A stretch of DNA of 45,621 nucleotides from contig CAZWBW010000009.1 of NCBI GenBank assembly GCA_964632355.1, positions 1 to 45,621 of the forward strand, given 5' to 3'. The notes beneath the pieces are model-generated. The model was not told the origin of the DNA. It saw only the letters and a program-made list of their open reading frames with translations, and did no database searches. Of the stretch, positions 31,524 to 39,181 are shown piece after piece. Position numbers and translations under genes: made by a program. Source of the DNA: JALOAP01 sp964632355 (lineage in GTDB: Bacteria; Chloroflexota; Dehalococcoidia; Tepidiformales; Tepidiformaceae). Every line of letters starts with the position of its first letter. The stretch's first letter is position 1.

Positions 31524-31970
31524 TCAACCTGTGTGCGAACCAGCCACCGTCGTCATGAGCTCCCGTATCTCGTGGGACATCGAGTGCAGGAGTTGCTCTG
31601 TTTGTCCGGGGCTCATGTGGCGGTTGAGCACCCTGGTGACGGCCGAGATCACCCGCACCGGGTCGAGGTCCGGGAAGATCGCCTCCTCTCCGATGCGCTG
31701 GAGGAACTCGTCCCGGTGGCGAATCCGCGCCGGGTTCCGGGTCGGGTCCCAGCCTTCGTAGTAGATGCCGCGAATCAGCATCGGCAGCTGCGCGGCGAAC
31801 TGCGCGACCTCTTCGATGGTTAGCTGATCGCGCGCGGTGTGGAGGAATGCGCGAAGTGCGAGGTACGCGCGCTGTGGATCGTCGGTGTGGAGCTCCTGGC
31901 AAAGCTCCTTGATCCACTCGTTGGTTTGCTGCACCGTCGCGTCGATCCCGGCAACACTGTTCTGAGGCAT
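31524..31970 (-). CDS. DUF2267 family protein
   Basis: 148 residues, all helical. It matches DUF2267: TDDPQRAYLALRAFLHTARD, TIEEVAQFAAQLPMLIRGIY, YEGWDPTRNPARIRHRDEFL and VISAVTRVLNRHMSPGQTEQ. Function unknown; the family is often found near stress or membrane genes. GGGAATCGGAG precedes ATG 31970. It begins 24 bases after the histidine-rich gene on the same strand, so the two are probably one transcript. Confidence 0.88.
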   Translation of the reverse strand: MPQNSVAGIDATVQQTNEWIKELCQELHTDDPQRAYLALRAFLHTARDQLTIEEVAQFAAQLPMLIRGIYYEGWDPTRNPARIRHRDEFLQRIGEEAIFPDLDPVRVISAVTRVLNRHMSPGQTEQLLHSMSHEIRELMTTVAGSHTG

Positions 31971-31994
31971 CTCCGATTCCCTCGGTCTCCCCCG

Positions 31995-32270
31995 TCACGC
32001 CGGGGACTGAGCCGGTGCGGCGTGGTCGTGGATGTGCGCTTCCTTGCCGTGGCGGTCGTTCTCGTCTCCCTGTTCGAAGTCGTGGCTATGGACGAGCTGG
32101 CTGTGGTTGTGCTCGTGCGTGTGCCAGTACTCGCGGTGATCGAAGCCACCGTCTTCGCGGTGGTAGTGGACGACATGGTAATGGTCGTGCGTGTGCACCA
32201 CTGGCGGGTGCGAATGTTCGGGCTCGCGGCCTTCGCCTTCCGTGTACTGTCGAATCGCTGGCTGTGCCAT
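31995..32270 (-). CDS. Histidine-rich small protein, probable metal binder
   Basis: 91 residues with 19 histidines between about residues 18 and 85, many as H-x-H: HSHPPVVHTHDHYHVVHYH, then HTHEHNHSQLVHSHD and HIHDH. There are no cysteines and no membrane segment; acidic residues are interspersed. Such spacing can chelate Ni, Zn, Cu or Co. I chose ATG 32270 because AAGGAGGT lies 6 nt upstream. Its partner downstream is DUF2267; hppA diverges from it. No transporter or metallochaperone GTPase lies beside it to name the metal. Confidence 0.8.
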   Translation of the reverse strand: MAQPAIRQYTEGEGREPEHSHPPVVHTHDHYHVVHYHREDGGFDHREYWHTHEHNHSQLVHSHDFEQGDENDRHGKEAHIHDHAAPAQSPA

Positions 32271-32440
32271 ACGAGACCTCCTTATCGGTTGGTCAAGGCA
32301 ACATAACAGCAAGCTCATCCCGCGAAGGTAGCGCGCGACCGGTTCGGATCTCGGTTTCGTCAAAGCCGACTAAACGAAGTGTCGTCGGAAACAGGCGGAT
32401 ATGACGGATCCGCGCGATTTCTCATAATCATTGTCGCTGC

Positions 32441-32446
32441 TAGACT
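32441..32446 (+). promoter_or_regulatory. Candidate -10 of hppA
   Basis: TAGACT lies 84 nt before ATG 32531, and no good -35 is seen. The rest of the 260-base divergent gap holds the histidine-rich gene's promoter on the other strand. Confidence 0.4.
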
Positions 32447-32530
32447 CCCATCGCCCCGGCATGTCAAGGCTGTAACCAACCCGTTCTGTTATCGATAAGA
32501 ACCTCTCATGCCGGCAATCAGGGAGGACGT

Positions 32531-34981
32531 ATGCTGTTGGCGCAGATCACTATTCCGGCGGCAAGCGTTGCCGCCGTACTTTTCGCCATCTGGCTGGCGT
32601 ACGACGTGCTGCGTCGCGACAGAGGCTCTGCGTCGATGCAGGAAGTCGCCGGCACCATTCTCGAAGGCGCGAACGCCTTCCTGAATCGCCAGTACCGGAC
32701 AATCGGCATCCTCGCCGTCGTAACGGCAGTTGTCGTTGGCGTCGTTGTTGGTGCGTTCAAGGAGGACACCGAAACAGGCGTCCTCACTGGCGTCGCCTTC
32801 ATCGTCGGCGCGCTGGCGTCGGGTATCTCTGGCTACATCGGCATGTCCATCGCCGTGCGGGCGAACGGCCGCACCGCAGCCGCAGCCCAGAACAGCCTCG
32901 CCGAGGCCATCAACGCATCGCTCCGCGGCGGTGCGGTCTCCGGCTTCCTGGTCGTCGCGCTCAGCCTCATCGGTGTGGCTGGCATCTTCGCCATCTACTC
33001 CGCAGTGCTCGGCCACAGCGTGCAGACCACGCCCTTCCTCATCGTCGGCTTCGGCTTCGGCGCGAGCTTCGTGGCCCTCTTCGCCCAGCTCGGCGGCGGT
33101 ATTTACACCAAGGCCGCCGACGTTGGCGCCGACCTTGTCGGGAAGGTCGAAGCGGGCATTCCCGAAGACGACCCGCGAAACGCGGCGGTGGTTGCCGACC
33201 TCGTCGGTGACAACGTTGGCGACTGCGCGGGCCGCGGCGCCGACCTGTTCGAATCGATGTCCGCCGAGAACATCGGCGCGATGATCCTCGGCGCATCCAT
33301 CTATGTGGCCACCGGCGATATCGAGTGGGTGCTCTTCCCGCTCGTGCTCCGCTCCTTCGGCGTGTTCGCCACCATCCTCGGCATGCTGACCATCCCGTTC
33401 TGGTCCTCCCGCATCAAGGACCCGATGGGCGCCCTCAACGGTGGCTACTGGACGATCACCGTCCTGAGCGTGGCAGGTCTCGCGTTCACCACCTGGGCGA
33501 TGCTCGACGACGTCTGGCACTGGTTCTTCTTCTGCGGGATGGTCGGCATCGTCGTCGGTATCGCGTTCGTCTACATCACGCAGTACTACACCGCCGGTTC
33601 GTGGCGGCCCGTCCAGGAAATCGCCCAGGCCAGCCGCACCGGTTCCGCCACCAACATCATCATCGGTACAGCTGTCGGTTTCGAAACCACGGCGGTCACC
33701 GCCATCACCGTCGGCACCGGCCTCGTGGTTGCCTTCGTGCTCGGCCAGCAGGCCGACCTCGAAAACGTGAGCGACATCTCGACCGGCGTGTTCGGTACGG
33801 CCGTCGCCACCATGGGCATGCTCATGTCCGCCGCGTACGTCCTCGCGATGGACACCTTCGGCCCGATTACCGACAACGCCGGCGGCATTACCGAGATGGC
33901 CGAAGGTACCAAGCCCGAAGCCCGCGAAATCACCGACGCGCTCGACGCCGTCGGGAACACCACGAAGGCGCTCACCAAGGGCTACGCGGTCGGTTCCGCC
34001 GCCCTCGCTGCCTTCCTCCTCTTCACCGCCTACCTCGACGAAGTGCGGCTCGAGATGTCCCACATCGCCTCGGACGACCCGACGCGCTACGTCACACTGC
34101 AGCAGGACAACCTCATCGCCGAGCGTGGTGAGGACAACCGGACCGAACTCGCCGCCGCGGTGAGCGAATACGTGGCCGCCCTCGAAGCCCTCCGCGAGGA
34201 AGTGGGCGACGAAGACGCCTTCGGCGAGGCCGATGTGGACGCACTCGTGGTCGCCGACCGCGAGGAGACCGCCGCAATCCTGGGCCGCAAGGTGCAGGAT
34301 GGCCACCTCACCGACGAGCAGGTGCGGCCCTTCCTCGAGGCGGGCAGCCCGCTGCCGCTCCCCCGCATCATGCCCGTCAACCTCGGCAAGGTAGACGTGT
34401 TCGTCGGCGCCCTGCTCGGTGTGATGCTCGTCTTCCTCTTCAGCTCGCTCGCGATCCGCGCCGTGGGCCGCGCGGCCGGGCACATCATCGAAGAGGTTCG
34501 GCGCCAGTTCCGCGAGAACCCCGGCATCATGACCGGCGAAGTCCGGCCCGACTACGCCCGCGCGGTCGACATCACCACCCGCGCCGCGCTCCGCGAGATG
34601 ATCGCGCCCGGCGTCCTGGCTGTGGCGATGCCCGTGGCCGTCGGCCTCATCTTCCGCTACGCGTTCGGTGGGGATGGCAACGAAGGCTGGGCATCCGTCG
34701 CCGCCCTCCTGATGGTCGGCACCATCGGTGGTGTGCTCGTGGCGACCTACCTGAACAACGCGGGTGGTGCCTGGGACAACGCGAAGAAGTTCATCGAATC
34801 CGGTGCACTCCGCGAGCCCGACGGCACTGTTGTCGGCAAGGGCACCGAAACCCACGCCGCTGCCGTTGTCGGCGACACCGTCGGCGACCCGTTCAAGGAC
34901 ACGGCCGGCCCGGCGCTGCACGTTCTCGTGAAGCTGCTCAGCACCATCACGCTCGTGCTCGCGCCGCTGTTTATCAGCTAG
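32531..34981 (+). CDS. hppA: Membrane-bound H+-translocating pyrophosphatase, K+-independent type
   Basis: 816 residues with about 16 membrane helices. The substrate site is VGKVEAGIPEDDPRNAAVVA then LVGDNVGDCAGRGADLFES; the second acidic motif is GDTVGDPFKDTAGPALHVL. Lys479 in GNTTKALTKG replaces the Ala of K+-dependent enzymes, so proton pumping without K+ is expected. Residues about 502-615 are an unusual charged insertion between two membrane helices where relatives have a short loop, raising the length above the usual 660-770. It couples PPi hydrolysis (or synthesis) to the proton gradient. The ribosome binding site is GGGAGG before ATG 32531. Confidence 0.95.
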   Translation: MLLAQITIPAASVAAVLFAIWLAYDVLRRDRGSASMQEVAGTILEGANAFLNRQYRTIGILAVVTAVVVGVVVGAFKEDTETGVLTGVAFIVGALASGISGYIGMSIAVRANGRTAAAAQNSLAEAINASLRGGAVSGFLVVALSLIGVAGIFAIYSAVLGHSVQTTPFLIVGFGFGASFVALFAQLGGGIYTKAADVGADLVGKVEAGIPEDDPRNAAVVADLVGDNVGDCAGRGADLFESMSAENIGAMILGASIYVATGDIEWVLFPLVLRSFGVFATILGMLTIPFWSSRIKDPMGALNGGYWTITVLSVAGLAFTTWAMLDDVWHWFFFCGMVGIVVGIAFVYITQYYTAGSWRPVQEIAQASRTGSATNIIIGTAVGFETTAVTAITVGTGLVVAFVLGQQADLENVSDISTGVFGTAVATMGMLMSAAYVLAMDTFGPITDNAGGITEMAEGTKPEAREITDALDAVGNTTKALTKGYAVGSAALAAFLLFTAYLDEVRLEMSHIASDDPTRYVTLQQDNLIAERGEDNRTELAAAVSEYVAALEALREEVGDEDAFGEADVDALVVADREETAAILGRKVQDGHLTDEQVRPFLEAGSPLPLPRIMPVNLGKVDVFVGALLGVMLVFLFSSLAIRAVGRAAGHIIEEVRRQFRENPGIMTGEVRPDYARAVDITTRAALREMIAPGVLAVAMPVAVGLIFRYAFGGDGNEGWASVAALLMVGTIGGVLVATYLNNAGGAWDNAKKFIESGALREPDGTVVGKGTETHAAAVVGDTVGDPFKDTAGPALHVLVKLLSTITLVLAPLFIS

Positions 34982-35009
34982 CGGCCAGCCAACGCTCCGT
35001 ATCTATAAG

Positions 35010-35038
35010 GTGAGGCGCGCCATCCCGGCGCGCCTCAC
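35010..35038 (+). terminator. Terminator after hppA
   Basis: A perfect 12-bp stem GTGAGGCGCGCC / GGCGCGCCTCAC with loop ATCCC is followed by TCTCTTG. Confidence 0.85.
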
Positions 35039-35103
35039 TCTCTTGTGTCGCCCCGCATCCGTCGCGACAATGCCCCGGCCGGGACACCGGCTGGGGTGCA
35101 CCT

Positions 35104-35640
35104 GTGCCAGCTCCGCTCGAAGGCAAGCTCGTCCGGCTCCGTGCCCGCGAACCCGAAGACGAGCCGTACTACTACCGCTGAATCAACGACCCCGAGGTCT
35201 CGCGGTACCTCGCCGCGCGGTATCCCTTCTCGCACGCGCAGGAACGCGACTTCCTTGGAACGCCCCCGGGCTACAGCCACTTTGTCGCGTCCGTTGTCAC
35301 ACTCGCTGACGACCGCCTCATCGGCGACGTCGAGCTCCGCGTGGGCCCGCCAGAGAACCGCGCCGGCGAAGTCGGGATCATGATTGGAGAGCGGGATTGC
35401 TGGGGCCGCGGTTACGGCACCGACGCACTCCGCACCCTCTGCCGGTTCGCCTTTGAGCAGATGAACCTCCACCGCATCGAACTCCACGTCTTCGCCGAGC
35501 ACGAGCAAGCCATCCGCGTGTACGAACGCGTCGGATTCCGTGTCGAAGGGCGCCGGCGAGACGCCATCTACAAACACGGCCGCTTTCACGACATGCTGCT
35601 CATGAGCGTGCTTCAAGGCGAACTGCGCCGCGGCGAGTGA
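35104..35640 (+). pseudogene. GNAT acetyltransferase (RimJ/RimL-like) interrupted by TGA
   Basis: From GTG 35104 (GGGGTG upstream) the frame reads PAPLEGKLVRLRAREPEDEP and YYYR, then TGA 35179-35181, then INDPEVSRYLAARYPFSHAQ. GNAT proteins have Trp at this point (RWINDPEV), so TGG became TGA. The rest is intact: acetyl-CoA site GERDCWGRGYGTDALRTLCR and end NLHRIELHVFAEHEQAIRVY, ERVGFRVEGRRRD. Read through, it would be 178 residues, normal for the family. Other genes here end in TGA, so it is a true stop codon in this genome. Either a pseudogene or a base error. Confidence 0.75.
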
Positions 35641-35899
35641 GCCGGTACCCCGCTGCCGTCTAAGTGCCGGCCTGGCTTCACGAGCAGCCCCTGGCGCGAT
35701 GCTTCGGCCGCCGCACCGCTGTCGCGCGCTGTTGCGGGGCGAACTATCTGTGCTGGCGGCGGAATTGCCGCACCGTATGCGAGACATAAACAGTTTGCGG
35801 CGGCTCCTTTCGGAGGGCCGAACTATGGGTTTCCCCTATCGCAGGTATTCGGTTATGCCTACTACGCGGTAAATTTGTGATAGAAAGCGCAAAGATGGG
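35641..35899. other. Non-coding region upstream of the riboswitch, with a possible 15-codon ORF
   Basis: No family-level gene is visible. At 35825-35872 an ATG preceded by CGGAGGG opens a 15-codon frame (MGFPYRRYSVMPTTR). The stretch from about 35780 to 35890 is noticeably more AT-rich than its surroundings, suggesting regulatory DNA. Confidence 0.35.
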
Positions 35900-35929
35900 T
35901 TGACAGCGTTGTTACCCGATTGATAGCGT
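35900..35929 (+). promoter_or_regulatory. Promoter of riboswitch transcript
   Basis: TTGACA (35900-35905), a perfect sigma70 -35, and TAGCGT (35924-35929) are spaced by 18 bp. The start would be near 35936, just ahead of the riboswitch aptamer. Confidence 0.65.
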
Positions 35930-35973
35930 CCGCGGTGGAGTTGCGAGACGTGCTTCGCGTTTGGCACGCGCAA

Positions 35974-36090
35974 CGCTGCGGAATGCGCCTCGGCGCAACG
36001 GGGGACCCACTTTTCGGGGGTGAGTTCGGCAGTCAATGCCGATAGGGCGACCTTCCGTCCGAACCCGTCAGCTAACCCCGTACGCAGAAG
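35974..36090 (+). promoter_or_regulatory. c-di-AMP riboswitch (ydaO-yuaA type)
   Basis: Three hallmark blocks of the ydaO aptamer occur in order and spacing: ACGGGGGACCCA (35999-36010), GGGGGTGAGTT (36016-36026) and CCGAACCCGTCAGCTAACCC (36059-36078). A closing stem pairs CTGCG (35976-35980) with CGCAG (36083-36087), and a variable hairpin TGCGCC/GGCGCA lies at 35984-35997. Downstream, GCCTCG (36095-36100) can pair with CGAGGC (36120-36125) as part of an expression platform. c-di-AMP binding normally turns such genes off. The controlled gene is the zinc-ribbon protein at 36184. Confidence 0.88.
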
Positions 36091-36183
36091 GAAGGCCTCG
36101 GGCAGGTCAGCCCTAATAACGAGGCAAAAGCCACGACCTCGGTCCATCACCCGTCGCTTGCGACTAGCAAGGAGAGAACCAGC

Positions 36184-36402
36184 ATGCCGGCTTTGCAGGA
36201 AGCCCCACCAAAGTCTTGCCCCAAGTGCCGCGGCTCGATCATTGTCGAGCGGGACTGGCACGGCACCTATGGTAGCTGCATCATGTGCGGCTACGTGCAC
36301 GAAGTGCTCACCAGCCCGCCCGTCGACATCGCCGCTGAAGAGGCCGCGCTGCCCCAGCGCCAGCGCCGGCGCCAGCCCTCCCACGGCAAGCTGCGCCTCT
36401 GA
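36184..36402 (+). CDS. Small zinc-ribbon protein under riboswitch control
   Basis: 72 residues with AAGGAGAG before ATG 36184. CPKC (Cys12, Cys15) and CIMC (Cys32, Cys35) form a zinc-ribbon, with GSIIVERDWHGTYGSCIMCG between and around them. The tail is basic (PQRQRRRQPSHGKLRL), suggesting nucleic-acid contact. I recognise the ribbon but no named family. It is the only gene between the c-di-AMP riboswitch and a terminator, so it is the riboswitch's sole evident target. Confidence 0.82.
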   Translation: MPALQEAPPKSCPKCRGSIIVERDWHGTYGSCIMCGYVHEVLTSPPVDIAAEEAALPQRQRRRQPSHGKLRL

Positions 36403-36435
36403 CGCTTCCCATCCGGCTCCATACCGGCTTCCGCG

Positions 36436-36470
36436 GCCCCTGGCGAACCCTCCAGGGGCGTTTCTCTTTC
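36436..36470 (+). terminator. Terminator after zinc-ribbon gene
   Basis: The 8-bp stem GCCCCTGG / CCAGGGGC has an 8-base loop and is followed by GTTTCTCTTTC. Confidence 0.82.
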
Positions 36471-36519
36471 CCAACACCCACGCGCTCTCTAGAATGCCCT
36501 CCACCGTCTGGAGGGTTTC

Positions 36520-36807
36520 ATGTCGTACATCCGGCTCTCGATTGCCCGGCCCCGCAGGGGCGACGAAGCGCGCCTCGAACAGGTAATGCGGCAAATCGCC
36601 GAGGCAGTGGCCAAGCATGAAGGCTGTCTCGAAAGCTACGTCCTCAAGCCCCACGACGACAGCGGCGAAATCGCACGCATCGCCATCTATAAAGACGAGG
36701 ACTCCGCCGAACAGGCCGCCAACGACGACCACATCATGTCGCTCCGCGCGGAACAGCACCTGCTCTCCGAGCCTGGTCACGTCGAGCGCGCGTTCTTCAC
36801 CGTCTAG
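36520..36807 (+). CDS. Antibiotic biosynthesis monooxygenase (ABM) domain protein
   Basis: 95 residues with the ABM ferredoxin-like fold: YIRLSIARPRRGDEARLEQV, AVAKHEGCLESYVLKPHDDS and IARIAIYKDEDSAEQAANDD followed by HIMSLRAEQHLL. Members are cofactor-free monooxygenases or heme-degrading enzymes; the substrate is unknown. GGAGGG lies 4-5 nt before ATG 36520, and TAGAAT (36490-36495) is a likely -10 giving a short leader. Confidence 0.87.
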   Translation: MSYIRLSIARPRRGDEARLEQVMRQIAEAVAKHEGCLESYVLKPHDDSGEIARIAIYKDEDSAEQAANDDHIMSLRAEQHLLSEPGHVERAFFTV

Positions 36808-36927
36808 TCCGGCAGGTTCCCGGGCTGTCACGCACTGCACCCTGTTCGAATCATTGTCCGCCCGCGTGCTGGAGTGTTTCCCTTGGGTTGACCCGCCCGT
36901 TGGGCTTCCGGGAACCATCGGAGCACC

Positions 36928-37010
36928 ATTAGGGAATCGGCCGAGACTATTAGGGGGTTCCCTTATAGGATGCGGACCGAGGCGGGATAGACTTCAGGAC
37001 GTTGTTAGGG
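36928..37010 (+). promoter_or_regulatory. TTAGGG repeats and -10 upstream of the response regulator
   Basis: ATTAGGG occurs at 36928-36934 and 36949-36955, 21 bp apart. A third TTAGGG is at 37005-37010. TAGACT (36988-36993) is the probable -10. The first two repeats lie upstream of the -35 position, where an activator dimer pair would bind; the third is downstream of the start. The second and third read into CCC to give partial inverted repeats. Confidence 0.55.
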
Positions 37011-37111
37011 GTTTCCCCGGCAGTTATGCAACACTGGTCTAGAGTGAACGCAGGGTTGCTTCGCACCGCGAGGTGCACGGGGAATCCCCAGATGGCGGAG
37101 GCAAGAACTAT

Positions 37112-37891
37112 ATGAGCTCGATTTCTCGCACAGGTCGTCCTGTCACTCGCAGTGCTACCCCTACCGGGAGCCCCGGCGGCCACCGTATCCGCATCCTCCT
37201 CGTCGATGACCATGCTGTCATTCGGCAGGCTCTCCGCATGCTGCTCGAGAGTCAGCCCGAACTCGAAGTCGTAGCCGATGTGGAAAACGGCCGGGACGCC
37301 GTGCAGGCGGTCGAGCGCTACAACCCCGACGTCGTCCTTATGGACGTCGTCATGCCCGGCCTCAACGGCCTCGAGGCCACCCGGCAGATCCGCCGCGCCA
37401 GCCCGGGCACCCGCGTCGTGATGCTCTCCGGCTTCGTCGATGAGGACCAACTCCTCGAAGCCCTCCGTGCGGGCGCTTCGGGGTACATCATCAAGAAGTC
37501 CGACGTCTCCGAGCTGGTGCTCGCCATCCAGACCGTCCACCGCGGCAACAGCTACTTCTCGAGCGCCCTCAGCGAAGGTTTCGACCTCGCCGAAGTGCTG
37601 TACCAGGCCAAGCGCGCCGACCAGCGCACCGGTGTCGACGCCCTCACCCCCCGCGAGCGCGAAGTGCTCCAGCTCATCGCCGAGGGCTACACCAACCAGG
37701 GCATCGCCCAGGAGCTCTTCATCAGCGTCAAGACGGTCGAAGCGCACAAGTCCCACATCATGGCCAAGCTTCACGCGCGCAACCGCACCGACCTCATCCG
37801 CTATGCCCTGCGGAAGAACATCGTGCGGCTCGAAAGCGTCGAAGAAGGCGAGCGCATGCTCGGGCTCGGCGAGGACGCCGCAGCCGGCTAA
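37112..37891 (+). CDS. NarL/FixJ-family response regulator
   Basis: 259 residues from ATG 37112 (GGAGG upstream). After a 25-residue flexible start, the receiver domain has the acid pair in ILLVDDHAVIRQALRMLLES, phospho-acceptor Asp78 in VVLMDVVMPGLNG and the Lys in GYIIKKSDVSEL. The LuxR-type HTH is at about 175-235 (LTPREREVLQLIAEGYTNQG, then VKTVEAHKSHIMAKL). No histidine kinase is adjacent. It lies directly upstream of the flagellar operon and TTAGGG pairs precede both, so control of motility genes and itself is inferred. GTG 37073 is a weaker alternative start. Confidence 0.93.
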   Translation: MSSISRTGRPVTRSATPTGSPGGHRIRILLVDDHAVIRQALRMLLESQPELEVVADVENGRDAVQAVERYNPDVVLMDVVMPGLNGLEATRQIRRASPGTRVVMLSGFVDEDQLLEALRAGASGYIIKKSDVSELVLAIQTVHRGNSYFSSALSEGFDLAEVLYQAKRADQRTGVDALTPREREVLQLIAEGYTNQGIAQELFISVKTVEAHKSHIMAKLHARNRTDLIRYALRKNIVRLESVEEGERMLGLGEDAAAG

Positions 37892-37917
37892 GCCGCACGT
37901 TCGACAACGGCAACACG

Positions 37918-37953
37918 AACGGGCCCGGTTCTCGAGAACCGGGCCCGTTTCTC
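37918..37953 (+). terminator. Terminator after response regulator
   Basis: A perfect 16+16 base palindrome (AACGGGCCCGGTTCTC and complement) is followed by TCTCGTG. It separates the regulator from the flagellar operon. Confidence 0.9.
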
Positions 37954-38042
37954 GTGCGTTTCGAACCCGCGCACGTGGCCGCCGGTCGCGCAATCGGCCG
38001 GTTTCTTCGGCACTTGAGGGCGCACCGAAACCTCCGCGCGCA

Positions 38043-38071
38043 TTTAGGGGATCGCCCCCGGTCTGTTAGGG
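38043..38071 (+). promoter_or_regulatory. TTAGGG pair upstream of the flagellar operon
   Basis: TTAGGG occurs at 38044-38049 and 38066-38071, 22 bp apart, each followed by a C run (GGATCGCCCCC; ACTGTCGCCCC). The likely -10 is TACGCT at 38126-38131 or ATAACT at 38102-38107. The arrangement matches the pair ahead of the response-regulator gene. Confidence 0.55.
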
Positions 38072-38165
38072 ACTGTCGCCCCTCCGCGTGGGCCTTTCCC
38101 GATAACTCCTCGCGCACGCAATTCCTACGCTGGGGCCACGTTTCGAGGGAGGTTTCCGCCCGGCC

Positions 38166-38366
38166 GTGATTGAACTCACCCGCATCGACGGAACCACGTT
38201 CTACCTCAATCCCGACCTCATCGAGGTCGTCGAGGCAAGCCACGACACCCACATCACGCTCACCAACGGGCACAAGTACGTCTGTACCGAACCCCCGCCC
38301 GTCATCGCCGAGCGCATCGCCGAATACCGGCGCGCCACCACGGCCGCGCTCCGGAGGATTGCCTGA
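38166..38366 (+). CDS. flbD: FlbD family flagellar protein
   Basis: 66 residues. The start IELTRIDGTTFYLNPDLIEV and the THITLTNGHKYVCTEPPPVI segment are typical of the small FlbD/swarming-motility family that precedes motA in many Gram-positive-type flagellar operons. Its exact role is unknown. GTG 38166 follows GGGAGG at 12-13 nt. The stop TGA overlaps the motA start by one base (TGATG), so translation is coupled. Confidence 0.9.
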   Translation: MIELTRIDGTTFYLNPDLIEVVEASHDTHITLTNGHKYVCTEPPPVIAERIAEYRRATTAALRRIA

Positions 38367-39181
38367 TGGACCTGGCTACCGTCATCGGCATCACCATCGC
38401 GCTGGGCGGCATCATCGGCGGCAACATCGCCGAAGGCGGGAACCCCGCAGCCCTGTTTAACCTCCCCGGTCTGCTGATCGTCATCGTCGGCACGCTGGGC
38501 GCCTGCGTCGCGTCGCAGTCACTCGCCGTGCTGGGCGGGCTGCCGAAGGCACTCTTCACAGCCTTCTCCACGCCGAACCAGCACGACGCGCCGGCCACCG
38601 TCGACCTCTTCGTGAACATGTCCGACAAGGCCCGCCGCGCAGGCCTGCTCGCCCTTGAAGGCGACGTCGGCCAGATCGAAGACGCGTTCACCCGCAAGGG
38701 TGTGCAGCTCATGATCGACGGCACCGACCCCGAGCTCCTGCGCGAGATCATGGAGATCGAGGCGGAGTCGGTGAAGCACCGCCACGAGCGCAACTACCAG
38801 CTCCTCGAATTCATGGGCGGCATCGCCCCCACGATCGGCGTGCTCGGAGCGGTCATGGGCCTCATGACCGTCATGCAGCACCTCAACGAGCCCGACCACA
38901 TCGGCCCCGGCATCGCGACCGCATTCGTCGCCACGTTCTACGGCGTCGCGAGCGCGAACGTCCTGTTCCTGCCGCTGGCGCGAAAGCTCCAGAACAACAG
39001 CAAGCGCGAGCAGCAGTACCTCCAGCTCGTGATCGAAGGCCTCATGTCCATCCAGGCCGGCGATAACCCGCGCATCGTGCGCGAAAAGCTCGAGGGCTTC
39101 CTGAACCCCGCCGAGCGCCGCAGCGGCCGCGCCGACGAAGGCGCTTCCGGTAGCACCGTCTCCCGGCGGGAGGCCGCATGA
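38366..39181 (+). CDS. motA: Flagellar motor stator protein MotA
   Basis: 271 residues with four helices: ATVIGITIALGGIIGGNIAE, LPGLLIVIVGTLGACVASQS, then IAPTIGVLGAVMGLMTVMQH and IATAFVATFYGVASANVLFL. The cytoplasmic loop carries IMEIEAESVKHRHERNYQLL with the charged residues that touch FliG. With MotB it forms the ion-driven stator. It overlaps motB by four bases (ATGA). Confidence 0.95.
   Translation: MDLATVIGITIALGGIIGGNIAEGGNPAALFNLPGLLIVIVGTLGACVASQSLAVLGGLPKALFTAFSTPNQHDAPATVDLFVNMSDKARRAGLLALEGDVGQIEDAFTRKGVQLMIDGTDPELLREIMEIEAESVKHRHERNYQLLEFMGGIAPTIGVLGAVMGLMTVMQHLNEPDHIGPGIATAFVATFYGVASANVLFLPLARKLQNNSKREQQYLQLVIEGLMSIQAGDNPRIVREKLEGFLNPAERRSGRADEGASGSTVSRREAA

Noticed and set aside
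32489..34921. An 810-codon open frame on the minus strand
   Set aside because: It lies wholly antisense to hppA and encodes a His/Asp/Gly-rich string typical of GC-rich mirror frames.
35179..35181. TGA read as Trp or selenocysteine
   Set aside because: Several intact genes here end in TGA (for example flbD and motA), no SECIS-like hairpin is evident, and the family residue is Trp, so recoding is not supported.
35836..36918. A 360-codon minus-strand frame across the riboswitch region
   Set aside because: It runs antisense to the riboswitch, the zinc-ribbon gene and the ABM gene, with no recognisable domain.
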